Below are positions 1 through 7,778 of a DNA stretch of 64,000 bases, piece by piece. Within the stretch, counting starts at the first letter, position 1. The number at the start of each line of letters is the position of its first letter. The notes under the pieces are model-generated. The model was given only the letters and a program-made list of their open reading frames with translations. It had not been told where the DNA came from and did no database searches. Made by a program: the position numbers and the translations under genes. The stretch comes from Rhodoferax sp. PAMC 29310 (GTDB taxonomy: Bacteria > Pseudomonadota > Gammaproteobacteria > Burkholderiales > Burkholderiaceae_C), in assembly GCF_017948265.1 (NCBI RefSeq), contig NZ_CP072852.1:1612001-1676000 (forward strand), in the 5' to 3' direction.

Positions 1-21
1 CGTCCCGCCAATAAGCTCTTA

Positions 22-46
22 GGAAACCGTACAGGCTATGGCGGTC
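22..46 (+). promoter_or_regulatory. candidate ECF-sigma-type promoter for the peroxidase gene
   Basis: GGAAAC at 22-27 is followed after 16 bases by GTC at 44-46, which resembles the GGAAC / GTC spacing of RpoE-like ECF promoters. The gene for a secreted peroxidase-like protein starts 65 bases downstream. Such short motifs occur by chance, and no second copy in the window supports it, so this is a weak candidate. Confidence 0.22.
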
Positions 47-110
47 ATGGTGTGACAACACAAGACGTTCAATCGCGCAAGGGCTTTCGCGGGAATCTAA
101 ACTATGTTCT

Positions 111-734
111 ATGAAAACAAATCGCTCTATTCATTCTGCTGTTCGCCAAGCATTGTTGACCATGCTGTTGAGCCTATTCGGAGGGTTTGGCGTGGCGACG
201 AGTGCTTCGGCTCAGCCGACTCCTACCTCGGCCCCGGCGGCTGCAGCGTGCCCTGCCCTCTTGCAGCACCAGTTTTCCAGATTGCAAGACGAGGCACCCC
301 AAAACCTGTGCCAATACGCGGGCAAAGTGGTGTTGGTGGTTAACACCGCCAGCTTCTGCGGATTCACCAGCCAGTACGAAGGCCTGGAAGCCCTGTACGC
401 CAAGTACCAAAGCAAGGGATTGGTGGTTCTGGGTTTTCCCTCCAATGATTTTGGTGCGCAGGAACCTGGCTCATCGAAAGTGATTGCCGATTTTTGTTTC
501 AACACCTACGGCGTCAAGTTCCCCATGTTTTCCAAGACCGTGGTGATAGGCGCCAAGCGAAACGCCCTGTATCAGGACTTGTTTCAAGCGACTAAGGTGG
601 CTCCGGGCTGGAACTTTCACAAATACCTGATTGACCGCCATGGCAAGGTGGTCGCCAATTACCCCAGCGAGGTCACGCCCAACAGCGCGAGCATCGTCTC
701 GGGCATTGAGAAAGCACTGAGCCAAAAACTTTAA
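111..734 (+). CDS. secreted glutathione peroxidase-like thiol peroxidase
   Basis: A 207-residue protein with an N-terminal signal peptide (about residues 1-35, cleavage near SASA-Q), so it probably acts in the periplasm. The rest is a glutathione peroxidase/BtuE-type thioredoxin fold. The peroxidatic Cys83 lies in NTASFCGFTSQY, the FPSNDFGAQEP block is at 109-119, and the conserved Trp167 sits in GWNFHKYLIDRHG. These proteins reduce H2O2 or organic peroxides, in bacteria mostly with thioredoxin. The Gln of the usual CNQFG catalytic block is Asp here (SNDFG), so the tetrad is altered; the second Cys needed for thioredoxin recycling may be Cys129. The ATG at 111 gives a proper signal peptide; the overlapping ATG at 104 is out of frame. 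Single gene, facing ubiG. Confidence 0.88.
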   Translation: MKTNRSIHSAVRQALLTMLLSLFGGFGVATSASAQPTPTSAPAAAACPALLQHQFSRLQDEAPQNLCQYAGKVVLVVNTASFCGFTSQYEGLEALYAKYQSKGLVVLGFPSNDFGAQEPGSSKVIADFCFNTYGVKFPMFSKTVVIGAKRNALYQDLFQATKVAPGWNFHKYLIDRHGKVVANYPSEVTPNSASIVSGIEKALSQKL

Positions 735-779
735 TGGATAGAGTGATTCACCCTGGGTTGGTTCAAAGCACGACAGCTA

Positions 780-807
780 CTGAAACCCTTATTTTTCAGT
801 TTTTTTT
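780..807 (+). terminator. probable intrinsic terminator after the peroxidase gene
   Basis: CTGAAA (780-785) pairs with TTTCAG (794-799) and is followed by eight T residues (800-807). The stem is short and AT-rich. It overlaps the last codons of the convergent ubiG gene, so it is a compact shared 3' end rather than a strong terminator. Confidence 0.4.
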
Positions 808-1544
808 GCTCTGGTCGGTGTAAGCGCGCCAGCGCTAAAAGTCGCCATGTAGTTAACGCTGGTGTCTTTGCACCAAGACGCCTTGTGTATCAAAGGCAGG
901 TAGCGCATACCGCGCAGATCCGTCTGCTGCAGACCCGCCCGGCCTGCAGCCAATGCCAGCTCACTGGGCCTTACAAACTGACGCCACGCGTGCGTGCCCC
1001 GAGGAAGCACGCGTAAAACGTACTCTGCGCCCACGATGGCGAACACAAAGCTTTTCCAAGTGCGGTCAATGGTCGAAGCAAACATCAGTCCCCCAGGCGC
1101 CACGCTGCTGGCCACTCTGGAAACAAAGGCGTCCACGTCGCTCACGTGTTCGACCACCTCCAGTGCCAACACCACATCAAATCGTTCCTCCGCAGGCACC
1201 ACTGCAGCCGGTTCGCCCAGCCTGTAGTCCACCACGACATGTCGCGACTCAGCGTGCAAGCGCGCGGCAGCTATGTTGCCGGGCGAGGCATCGACACCCA
1301 CGACCTGTGCGCCCAATCGCGCTAACGGCTCCGACAGCAAGCCGCCACCGCAACCCACATCCAAGATACGTAAACCGGCCAAGGGGCTGTTGGTTTGACC
1401 CCCAAAATGAGCGGTGATTTGCTGCACGACATAGTCCAGGCGCAGCGCATTCACGACATGCAAGGGCCGCATCGGCCCTTCGCTGTTCCACCAAGTGGCG
1501 CTGAGGCGGTTAAATCGTTCAATCTCTGAAGTGATGACGGTCAT
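789..1544 (-). CDS. ubiG: ubiquinone biosynthesis O-methyltransferase UbiG
   Basis: A class I SAM-dependent methyltransferase of 251 residues that carries out the two O-methylations of the ubiquinone pathway. It starts with EIERFNRLSATWWNSEGPM, the usual UbiG opening. The SAM-binding motif ILDVGCGGGLLSEPLARLG follows at about residues 60-78, then the acidic GVDAS strand, and a VNYMATF ending typical of UbiG. An upstream in-frame start at 1628 would add 28 unrelated residues, so the ATG at 1544 is preferred. Ubiquinone is the electron acceptor of the complex I encoded later in the window, although the genes are far apart. No gph or other ubi gene adjoins it here. Confidence 0.9.
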   Translation of the reverse strand: MTVITSEIERFNRLSATWWNSEGPMRPLHVVNALRLDYVVQQITAHFGGQTNSPLAGLRILDVGCGGGLLSEPLARLGAQVVGVDASPGNIAAARLHAESRHVVVDYRLGEPAAVVPAEERFDVVLALEVVEHVSDVDAFVSRVASSVAPGGLMFASTIDRTWKSFVFAIVGAEYVLRVLPRGTHAWRQFVRPSELALAAGRAGLQQTDLRGMRYLPLIHKASWCKDTSVNYMATFSAGALTPTRAKKTEK

Positions 1545-1765
1545 GCAATTTACGATTTGAGGGGACAAGGGGTGGCGGAGGCACTGCAGTAGGCATATGT
1601 GCTTTAGCAGGTGGGAAATCGAGCCCACCGGGCGCGTGCCGAGACTATCGGCCTTTTGGGGTCATGGCGTTACGCGTTGCCTGAATAGGGCGAAAAGGTG
1701 TATGGTCAATTGGCTAAAAAGCGCTTATTTTGATTCACCCGCACACGCTCACACTTCCGCTCAAC

Positions 1766-1972
1766 ATGCCACAGCGTAATTCTCCCAACACCATCAAAAG
1801 TCTGACCGATCTTAATTACCTGACCGATGTGGTTGTTGACAAGCGCTATGGTCAACGAGCGTCTTCCAAGAAAAACCGACGCAACCGTCACTATGAAAAA
1901 CAGTTCATCCGCAATACATTAAGCCACGGTCTGCCGAATGAACAGATTGAAACGAGTGATCCTTTGAAGTAA
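1766..1972 (+). CDS. small basic protein of unknown function next to an HNH nuclease
   Basis: A possible 68-residue protein, strongly basic in the middle (SSKKNRRNRHYEKQFIRN). I do not recognise the family. The ATG at 1766 is preferred to the in-frame TTG at 1730, but neither has a clear ribosome binding site. Its stop codon lies 8 bases before the GTG of the HNH gene on the same strand, which suggests one transcript and perhaps a nucleic-acid-related role. The basic segment could contact DNA or RNA; that is inference. Small size and lack of a Shine-Dalgarno keep confidence moderate. Confidence 0.5.
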   Translation: MPQRNSPNTIKSLTDLNYLTDVVVDKRYGQRASSKKNRRNRHYEKQFIRNTLSHGLPNEQIETSDPLK

Positions 1973-1980
1973 AAAGCAAT

Positions 1981-2295
1981 GTGATTCACACCCCGTCTTT
2001 GCCGTCCCAACAGTGCGCGCTCTGTGGCCGCGCGATACCGCCTGCACAACGCGATGCCCACCACCTCATCCCCAAAAGCAAGGGCGGGCGACAAACCACG
2101 TTCATGCACCGCATCTGTCACCGTCAAATCCATGCCCTGCTGACCGAGACTGAGCTGGCTCGCCAGTACGCCACGGTAGCGGCTTTGCTGGCTCATCCTG
2201 AGCTGGCCGTGTTTGTGTCCTGGGTCAAGACCAAACCTAACGATTTCTTTGTGGGTACCGTCAAAAGTGAGCGGGTGAGAAAGCGTCGGCGCTAA
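1981..2295 (+). CDS. small HNH endonuclease family protein
   Basis: A 104-residue protein starting at GTG. It has a zinc pair Cys12-x2-Cys15, the core D-A-H27-H28-L-I-P-K-S-K-G-G, and C46-H47-x3-H51, together matching a single HNH (beta-beta-alpha-metal) nuclease module with structural zinc. The C-terminus is very basic (SERVRKRRR). Proteins with only this module are often annotated as HNH endonucleases; the substrate is unknown. No methyltransferase or restriction subunit is nearby, so it does not look like a restriction system. The upstream gene at 1766 is probably cotranscribed. It faces folB with about 30 bases between them. Confidence 0.75.
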   Translation: MIHTPSLPSQQCALCGRAIPPAQRDAHHLIPKSKGGRQTTFMHRICHRQIHALLTETELARQYATVAALLAHPELAVFVSWVKTKPNDFFVGTVKSERVRKRRR

Positions 2296-2326
2296 GGTGC
2301 TTGGGTGCTTGGGCGCAAAGCACGAA

Positions 2327-2740
2327 TCAAACCACGACAGTCGACATCGGAGCGGTCTTTCTCAACCGCTCAAAGTCACTGCCATTCAGCAACAGACGAA
2401 CGCCCAGTGCACCTGTTCCAGCGCGAACGGGCGTTTTTCGCAGGACAATTTCGACCGCATTGATTGCTGGGTACGCAGCGCAAGCTTGAGCGATACGCGT
2501 CAACAAGCGTTCCTGCGTTTCGTAATGGCCGTCAAGCGACAAGCGGTCTATTTCCCGGATCAATGGGTCATAGTCAAAAACAAACTGCATGCCGTCTTCC
2601 GCAATGAGTACCCGACTCGAATCAATCCCAAGGCGCATGTCCAACAGGTGCGCATTGGGGGCGGATTCACCCGGGCCATAGGTCCCAATATGGGTCTCGA
2701 TTTTCAAGCCTGTCAACTCAATCGTAGATTCGCAAGTCAT
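2327..2740 (-). CDS. folB: dihydroneopterin aldolase family protein (FolB-like)
   Basis: A 137-residue protein of the FolB/tunnelling fold, which cleaves 7,8-dihydroneopterin in folate synthesis. The pattern ELTGLKIETHIGTYGPGE near the N-terminus and the middle YDPLIREIDRLSLDGHYETQERL match the family, as does the late strand AVEIVLRKTPVRAGTGALG. The usual Y-E of the active site (HYETQERL, about residues 73-80) is present. It is monocistronic and diverges from the FtsX permease gene. Assignment to FolB rather than the epimerase FolX is likely but not certain. Confidence 0.8.
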   Translation of the reverse strand: MTCESTIELTGLKIETHIGTYGPGESAPNAHLLDMRLGIDSSRVLIAEDGMQFVFDYDPLIREIDRLSLDGHYETQERLLTRIAQACAAYPAINAVEIVLRKTPVRAGTGALGVRLLLNGSDFERLRKTAPMSTVVV

Positions 2741-2914
2741 CGGTATTTTCTAATTCGGTTGAAGGCTGTGGCGTGATGATCCCACAGGAAAGCAGTTGTA
2801 AAGTGAAACGATTTAACCAGACCTTGCCTAGCAAGGCATGTAGACGGTCATTGGCAGTCGGCTCCCTTGAGACATTGCAGCAGTTTTGTCTTTCTTATTT
2901 TTCTATACTGCACT

Positions 2915-5470
2915 GTGATTGCGCTCCTCAAAACGTTCTCTTGGCAAGAATTACGACACCACCCTTGGCGCAATGCCGCTGCCATGGTGGCGGTGATGCT
3001 GGGCGTGGCGCTGGCGTTTTCGGTGCATTTGATCAATGAGTCGGCGCTAGATGAGTTTTCTCAAGCGGCACGCTCAGTCAACGGCCAGCCCGATTTAGAG
3101 CTGCGCAGTGCGCAAGGGGCTTTCGATGAGGCTTTGTATGCGCGCATTGCTCAGCATCCCGATGTTCTGATTGCTTCACCCGTGCTGGAGTTAACCACCC
3201 AAGCGGTAGACCGCAACGGCGCCTCCATGGCACTGCGGGTGCTGGGTGTCGATGCGTTGCTCGTCGCCCGGGTGGCCCCCGCGTTGATGCCGCAACCGGA
3301 CAAGAATGGCGAGCGCCTGACACTCTTCGCCCCTGACACCTTGTTTTTGAACCCAGCCGCCCAGCAGCGCCTCGGTTTGAAGCCACAACTGCAGGTGGCA
3401 TTGACGCTGAAAACGGCGCGGGTTGCGGGCCAGGTGAGTGCAGGCGGTGCGCCTTTGGCAGTGATGGACTTGGGCGCCGCGCAAGATTTTTTCAACCAAG
3501 GGGGCCAATTGAGCCGCATCGACCTGAAGTTGCGCCCCGGCGTGACCCCGGCTGGGTTTGTGCAGGTCCTGCAGGCGACGCCCGACTGGCCGCGTGACGT
3601 CTTGGCCCTTGAGCCGGGCGACCGCACGAGCCAAATCAACGCCCTCTCACGCGCTTACCGGGTCAATCTGACGGTGTTGGCTATGATCGCCCTCTTCACC
3701 GGGGCCTTTTTAGTGTTTTCAGTGTTGGCGCTGAGCGTGAGTAAACGGTCACAACAATTGGCTTTGTTAGGCGTACTGGGCCTCAGCGCCCGCCAGCGAC
3801 TGGCGCTAGTGTTGTGGGAAGCGCTGGCCTTGGGACTGGTGGGCAGTGCCTTGGGCCTGGCCTTGGGCACCGCGCTGGCAGCGCTGGCGCTGCGCATTTT
3901 GGGGGGCGATCTGGGGGGGGGCTATTTCGCCGGGGTGGCACCCACGCTGCAATGGAGTGCATGGGCCGCCCTGCTCTATGGTGCGCTCGGTGTCGCAGCT
4001 GCACTGGTGGGGGCGTGGTGGCCGGCGCGTCAGGCCCAACAACTGCCCTTGGCCGCCACCCTAAAGGGACTCGGCGGCGGTGTGACCGCTGGCCGTGGCC
4101 ATTGGATCAGTCTTTTTTTTATAGCAGCTGGCGCTTTGTTGACATGGGCCCCGCCGGTATTTGGCATTCCACTGGCCGCATATATCTCAGTGGGCTGTTT
4201 GCTGGTGGGTGGCATTGGTGCCTTGCCTTGGCTGATTGCCCTGATGCTGGACCGCTTGGCGCCGTTGCTGGCGCGCCAAACCTTGCCCCTGCTGGCGGTG
4301 GAACGCGCCCGCCGTCAGCGAGAGACGGCGGCGGTGGCCGTAAGTGGCGTAGTGGCCTCACTGAGCTTGGCCGTGGCACTGACCGTGATGGTCGCCAGTT
4401 TTCGTGATTCGGTCACGCAGTGGCTGGACCGGGTGTTACCCGCCGACCTGTATGTGCGCAGCGCCAACAGCAGCGGCGCCTCCGATACGGTGTACTTCAC
4501 GCCCAAATTGGTGCAAAGCCTGGCGAAGTTGGACGGGGTGACGCGCCTGGAAACACAGCGCCAAATGTCGCTGCGGCTGCGCCCGACCCAAGCGCCGGTC
4601 GCGCTGATCGCCCGACCCCTAGAAGATCCAGCTCGTCGTCTCCCGCTGGTCAGCGGCCCGTTGTCGGTGCCCGCAGGGCACACTGCGATTTACGTGAGTG
4701 AGGCCATGGTCGACTTGTTTGACGCCCGTCCCGGCACTTCTTTCGCCCCCCTTTCAGCATCTTTTCCGGCTCTAGCGCTTGACGGACATGCGCAACGTGC
4801 TTCTTTTTTTGTAGCAGGTGTTTGGCGTGACTACGCCCGTCAGTCGGGCACCATCGCTATCGACAAAGACGACTTCGAGCGGCTAACGGGCGACACCAGA
4901 ACCAATGACATTGCCTTCTGGCTGGCAGACCCCAGCGACATCGTTCGGGTGGAAGGCGCCGTTCGCGCCCAAGTCGACGCCCAAGGACCCGGGACGGGCC
5001 AGCTGCTCGATTTTGGGTCAGCGGCTCAAATCAGAGCCACGTCGCTTCGCATCTTTGATCGCAGCTTTGCCATCACCTACTGGCTGCAAGCGGTGGCCAT
5101 TGGCATCGGACTTTTCGGCGTGGCGGCAAGCTTCAGCGCGCAGATTTTTTCTCGCCGGAAAGAATTTGGCTTGTTGGCCCACCTGGGCTTCACCCGCCAG
5201 CAGGTGTTGTCGGTTGTGGCCATGGAGGGAATGGCCTGGACCACCCTGGGGGCGCTGGCCGGGCTGCTGCTCGGGCTGGCCGTCTCGGTCATTCTGGTCA
5301 AGGTGGTGAACCCCCAAAGCTTTCACTGGACCATGGACCTCATGGTGCCGTGGGCCCGTTTATTGCTTCTTTGCCTGGCAGTGACACTGGCAGGCACGGT
5401 CACCGCTTGGTTGTCTGTGCGCGCCGCGGCGGGAAAATCGGCCATATCTGCGGTAAAAGAAGACTGGTAG
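2915..5470 (+). CDS. FtsX-type ABC transporter permease, large two-domain form
   Basis: About 851 residues with two FtsX/MacB-like halves. The order is TM1 near the N-terminus, a long periplasmic domain, three TM helices around residues 230-360, further hydrophobic segments at 385-430, a second periplasmic domain, and three TM helices at the C-terminus (YWLQAVAIGIGLFGVAASF onwards). Such permeases work with a LolD/MacB-like ATPase to move lipoproteins or lipids, or to use ATP mechanically. No ATPase gene is beside it. The GTG at 2915 begins VIALLKTFSWQELRHHPWRN; a TTG at 2867 would add 16 residues, and no clear ribosome binding site decides between them. A dispersed repeat copy is read within the gene (4768-4816). 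Confidence 0.82.
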   Translation: MIALLKTFSWQELRHHPWRNAAAMVAVMLGVALAFSVHLINESALDEFSQAARSVNGQPDLELRSAQGAFDEALYARIAQHPDVLIASPVLELTTQAVDRNGASMALRVLGVDALLVARVAPALMPQPDKNGERLTLFAPDTLFLNPAAQQRLGLKPQLQVALTLKTARVAGQVSAGGAPLAVMDLGAAQDFFNQGGQLSRIDLKLRPGVTPAGFVQVLQATPDWPRDVLALEPGDRTSQINALSRAYRVNLTVLAMIALFTGAFLVFSVLALSVSKRSQQLALLGVLGLSARQRLALVLWEALALGLVGSALGLALGTALAALALRILGGDLGGGYFAGVAPTLQWSAWAALLYGALGVAAALVGAWWPARQAQQLPLAATLKGLGGGVTAGRGHWISLFFIAAGALLTWAPPVFGIPLAAYISVGCLLVGGIGALPWLIALMLDRLAPLLARQTLPLLAVERARRQRETAAVAVSGVVASLSLAVALTVMVASFRDSVTQWLDRVLPADLYVRSANSSGASDTVYFTPKLVQSLAKLDGVTRLETQRQMSLRLRPTQAPVALIARPLEDPARRLPLVSGPLSVPAGHTAIYVSEAMVDLFDARPGTSFAPLSASFPALALDGHAQRASFFVAGVWRDYARQSGTIAIDKDDFERLTGDTRTNDIAFWLADPSDIVRVEGAVRAQVDAQGPGTGQLLDFGSAAQIRATSLRIFDRSFAITYWLQAVAIGIGLFGVAASFSAQIFSRRKEFGLLAHLGFTRQQVLSVVAMEGMAWTTLGALAGLLLGLAVSVILVKVVNPQSFHWTMDLMVPWARLLLLCLAVTLAGTVTAWLSVRAAAGKSAISAVKEDW
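4116..4136 (-). repeat. possible half copy of the dispersed repeat
   Basis: Read on the minus strand this is GCGCCAGCTGCTATAAAAAAA, close to the right half of the dispersed repeat described at 4768-4816 (GCTAT followed by an A/T tract). The left half is absent. It lies within the FtsX permease coding sequence. Confidence 0.3.
4768..4816 (+). repeat. dispersed ~48-bp repeat, copy 1 (inside FtsX permease)
   Basis: Begins GGCTCTAGCGCTTGA and ends with a GTGCTTC, T-tract, GTAGCAG segment. It aligns by eye with copies at 18579-18626, 43236-43282, 48683-48730 and 50245-50293, with consensus GGCTyyAGyCCyTGA, then ctGCGCrGsGTGC, then TATCAATTTTGwAG. Here it is translated in frame as part of the second periplasmic domain. 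Confidence 0.55.
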
Positions 5471-5584
5471 AGCGCCCTACCGGGGGGAAACCTCAGGGTA
5501 CTCCCCGGGTATCCCCCCGTAGAATTCAACTCTTGCTATCTAAACCGTTCGGGTCTCCGGCCCGACATAAAAAAGGAACTTTCC

Positions 5585-6352
5585 ATGAAAAAACTTCTGC
5601 TGGCCATCGCCATCGGTTCACTGAGCCTGACCTCCTTTGCCCAAGGCAAAGACCTCAAGGTCGCCATTGACCCCACCTACGAACCCTTTACCTTCAAAAC
5701 CGCTGACGGCACGCCCACCGGCTTTGATGTGGACATCGCCAACGCCCTGTGCACCGAGCTCAAGCGCAAGTGCGTGTTTGTGGAACAAGTCTGGGACAGC
5801 ATGATCCCTGGCCTCATGGCGCGCAAGTACGACGTCATCATCAGCTCCATGTCCATCACCGCTGACCGCTTGAAGCAAGTTGACTTCTCCGACAAGTACT
5901 ACAACACGCCAAGCCGCGTGGTGGTGAAGAAAGACGTGCCCTTCTCTGGCCCCGCTTCCATCAAGGGCAAGAACATTGGCGTGCTCAAAGGCAGCACCCA
6001 AGAGAAATACGCCATGGCTGAACTGAAGCCCGCTGGTGTGAACGTAGTCGCCTATGAAGCCCAAGACCAGGTCTACCTGGACATCCGCTCCGGTCGACTG
6101 GACGGCACCGTGGCCGACATCCTGGAAGTGGGCGGTGGTTTCCTCAGCAAGCCCGAAGGCAAGGACTACACCCTGGTGGGCCCTGAGTTGTTCATTCCCA
6201 AGTACTTTGGCACCGGCGCCGGTGTGGCTCTGCGCAAAGGCCAGGGCACGTTAAAGAACGACATCAGTGCTGCCATCAAGACCATCCGCGGTAACGGCGT
6301 CTACAAGACGATCAACGACAAGTACTTCAAGTTCGACGTTTACGGCAGCTAA
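5585..6352 (+). CDS. aotJ: basic amino acid ABC transporter, periplasmic binding protein
   Basis: A 255-residue solute-binding protein of the HisJ/ArgT/AotJ family, with a signal peptide (residues 1-19, ending TSFAQ). The mature protein begins KDLKVAIDPTYEPFTFKTADGTPTGFDVDIANALC, the classic polar amino acid binding start. DSMIPGLMARKYDVIISSMSIT (the S-M-S-I-T ligand segment) and R-x-x-x-VDFSDKYY follow. A Cys pair (about residues 56 and 63, CTELKRKC) matches the HisJ disulfide. Ribosome binding site AAGGAA lies just upstream of the ATG. First gene of a five-gene operon; arginine, ornithine, lysine or histidine are the likely ligands. Confidence 0.9.
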   Translation: MKKLLLAIAIGSLSLTSFAQGKDLKVAIDPTYEPFTFKTADGTPTGFDVDIANALCTELKRKCVFVEQVWDSMIPGLMARKYDVIISSMSITADRLKQVDFSDKYYNTPSRVVVKKDVPFSGPASIKGKNIGVLKGSTQEKYAMAELKPAGVNVVAYEAQDQVYLDIRSGRLDGTVADILEVGGGFLSKPEGKDYTLVGPELFIPKYFGTGAGVALRKGQGTLKNDISAAIKTIRGNGVYKTINDKYFKFDVYGS

Positions 6353-6370
6353 AGTCCAACACGCCCACCC

Positions 6371-7057
6371 ATGAATGACTACTACCTAGCCATCCTGCAG
6401 GGCTCCGTGCTCACGGTGGGCGTCTCGCTTTGCGCCCTGCTGGTGTCCATTGTCTTGGGCCTGGCAGGCGCAGCGGCCAAACTCTCGGGGCGACCGGTGC
6501 TGGTCGCCCTGGCCACGGTCTACACCACCGTGATTCGCGGCATCCCTGAGCTGGTGCTGATGCTGCTGGTCTTCTACGGGGGCACCATTGGGCTCAATAA
6601 CCTGATCGAATACCTGGGCAGCGACAACTACGTCGATGTCGACCCCTTCACCGCTGGTGTGATGACCATCGGCTTTATCTACGGCGCCTTCATGACCGAG
6701 ACCTTTCGCGGGGCCATACTGGCCATCCCCAAAGGTCAGATGGAGGCCGGCTGGGCCTTTGGCATGGGACGCGTGCAAACCTTTATGCGCATCACTGCCC
6801 CCCAGATGGTGCGTTATGCGCTGCCCGGCTTCACCAACAACTGGCTGGTGCTGATCAAGGCCACCGCCCTGATCAGCCTGATTGGCCTGCAAGAGATGAC
6901 TTACCTGGCCAAGCAGGCCAGCGCGGCGACCCGCTCCCCCTTTGAGTTCTTCCTGTTCACGGCCGCTTTGTTCCTGATCTACACCACCTTGTCCCTGGTG
7001 CTGCTGCGCAAACTCAACGCCCGCTTCAGTCTGGGCACCCAACGAGGGCAGCTCTGA
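6371..7057 (+). CDS. aotQ: basic amino acid ABC transporter permease (HisQ/AotQ type)
   Basis: A 228-residue inner-membrane permease with about five TM helices and the binding-protein-dependent permease (EAA) loop, FRGAILAIPKGQMEAGWAFG, at about residues 114-133. VIRGIPELVLMLLVFYGG is typical of HisQ-type subunits. It pairs with the next gene to form the heterodimeric channel. It starts 18 bases after aotJ, and its stop codon overlaps the next start by one base (TGATG), which suggests translational coupling. Confidence 0.9.
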   Translation: MNDYYLAILQGSVLTVGVSLCALLVSIVLGLAGAAAKLSGRPVLVALATVYTTVIRGIPELVLMLLVFYGGTIGLNNLIEYLGSDNYVDVDPFTAGVMTIGFIYGAFMTETFRGAILAIPKGQMEAGWAFGMGRVQTFMRITAPQMVRYALPGFTNNWLVLIKATALISLIGLQEMTYLAKQASAATRSPFEFFLFTAALFLIYTTLSLVLLRKLNARFSLGTQRGQL

Positions 7058-7770
7058 TGCAATGGGCCATCATTTTTGAGCCCCAGAACCTGGCGCTGTA
7101 CGGCACCGGCATTCTGACCACCCTGAGCCTGTTGGCCTCGTCCCTGGTCGTGGGGGCCGTCTTGGCCCTCATCTTTGCGCTGATGCTGACCGGACCCATC
7201 AAGGCCTTGCAGTGGCTGGTCAGCGGCTACACCTTTGTCATTCGCGGCACGCCGCTGCTGATTCAGGTCTACCTGATCTATTACGGCTTGGGCCAACTGG
7301 AGTGGATTCAGGCGCGCTGGGACGATGTCTGGCCCTGGACCCACTTCAAAGAGCCGTTCTTCTGCGCCTTGCTGGCGTTTAGCCTGAACACGGCCGCCTA
7401 CACGGCAGAGATGCTGGCCGGTGCCATTCGCGAAACCAGTGCCGGCGAGGTCGAGGCCGCCCAGGCCTACGGCATGAGCCGCTTCAAGGTGATGCGCTAC
7501 ATCGTGCTGCCCAGCGCCATGCGCCGCACCCTGCCGGCTTATAGCAATGAAGTCGTGATGATGCTGCATGCCACCAGTCTGGCCAGTGCTGTGCCCTCTC
7601 TGATTGATGTCACGGGCGCGGCGAGTCGCATTTACTCGGACTACTACCTGCCGTTTGAGGCCTACCTGGCCGCCGCTGGCATTTACCTGGTGGCCTCTTT
7701 CTGCCTGATCGGCTTCTTCAAATTCAGCGAGGGGCGTTTGTTGGCTTATCTGGCGCCGCGCAAACACTGA
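7057..7770 (+). CDS. aotM: basic amino acid ABC transporter permease (HisM/AotM type)
   Basis: A 237-residue second permease, with about five TM helices, the FVIRGTPLLIQVYLIYYGLG segment typical of HisM, and the EAA loop (AGAIRETSAGEVEAAQAYG, about residues 126-144) that contacts the ATPase. Starts in the TGATG overlap with aotQ. The gene order binding protein, Q, M, deacylase, ATPase is the same as in Pseudomonas aotJQMOP. Confidence 0.9.
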   Translation: MQWAIIFEPQNLALYGTGILTTLSLLASSLVVGAVLALIFALMLTGPIKALQWLVSGYTFVIRGTPLLIQVYLIYYGLGQLEWIQARWDDVWPWTHFKEPFFCALLAFSLNTAAYTAEMLAGAIRETSAGEVEAAQAYGMSRFKVMRYIVLPSAMRRTLPAYSNEVVMMLHATSLASAVPSLIDVTGAASRIYSDYYLPFEAYLAAAGIYLVASFCLIGFFKFSEGRLLAYLAPRKH

Positions 7771-7778
7771 CACCCACC

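Noticed and set aside
2305..2323. GTGCTT/AAGCAC stem between the HNH gene and folB as a terminator
   Set aside because: Only six base pairs and no T-tract.
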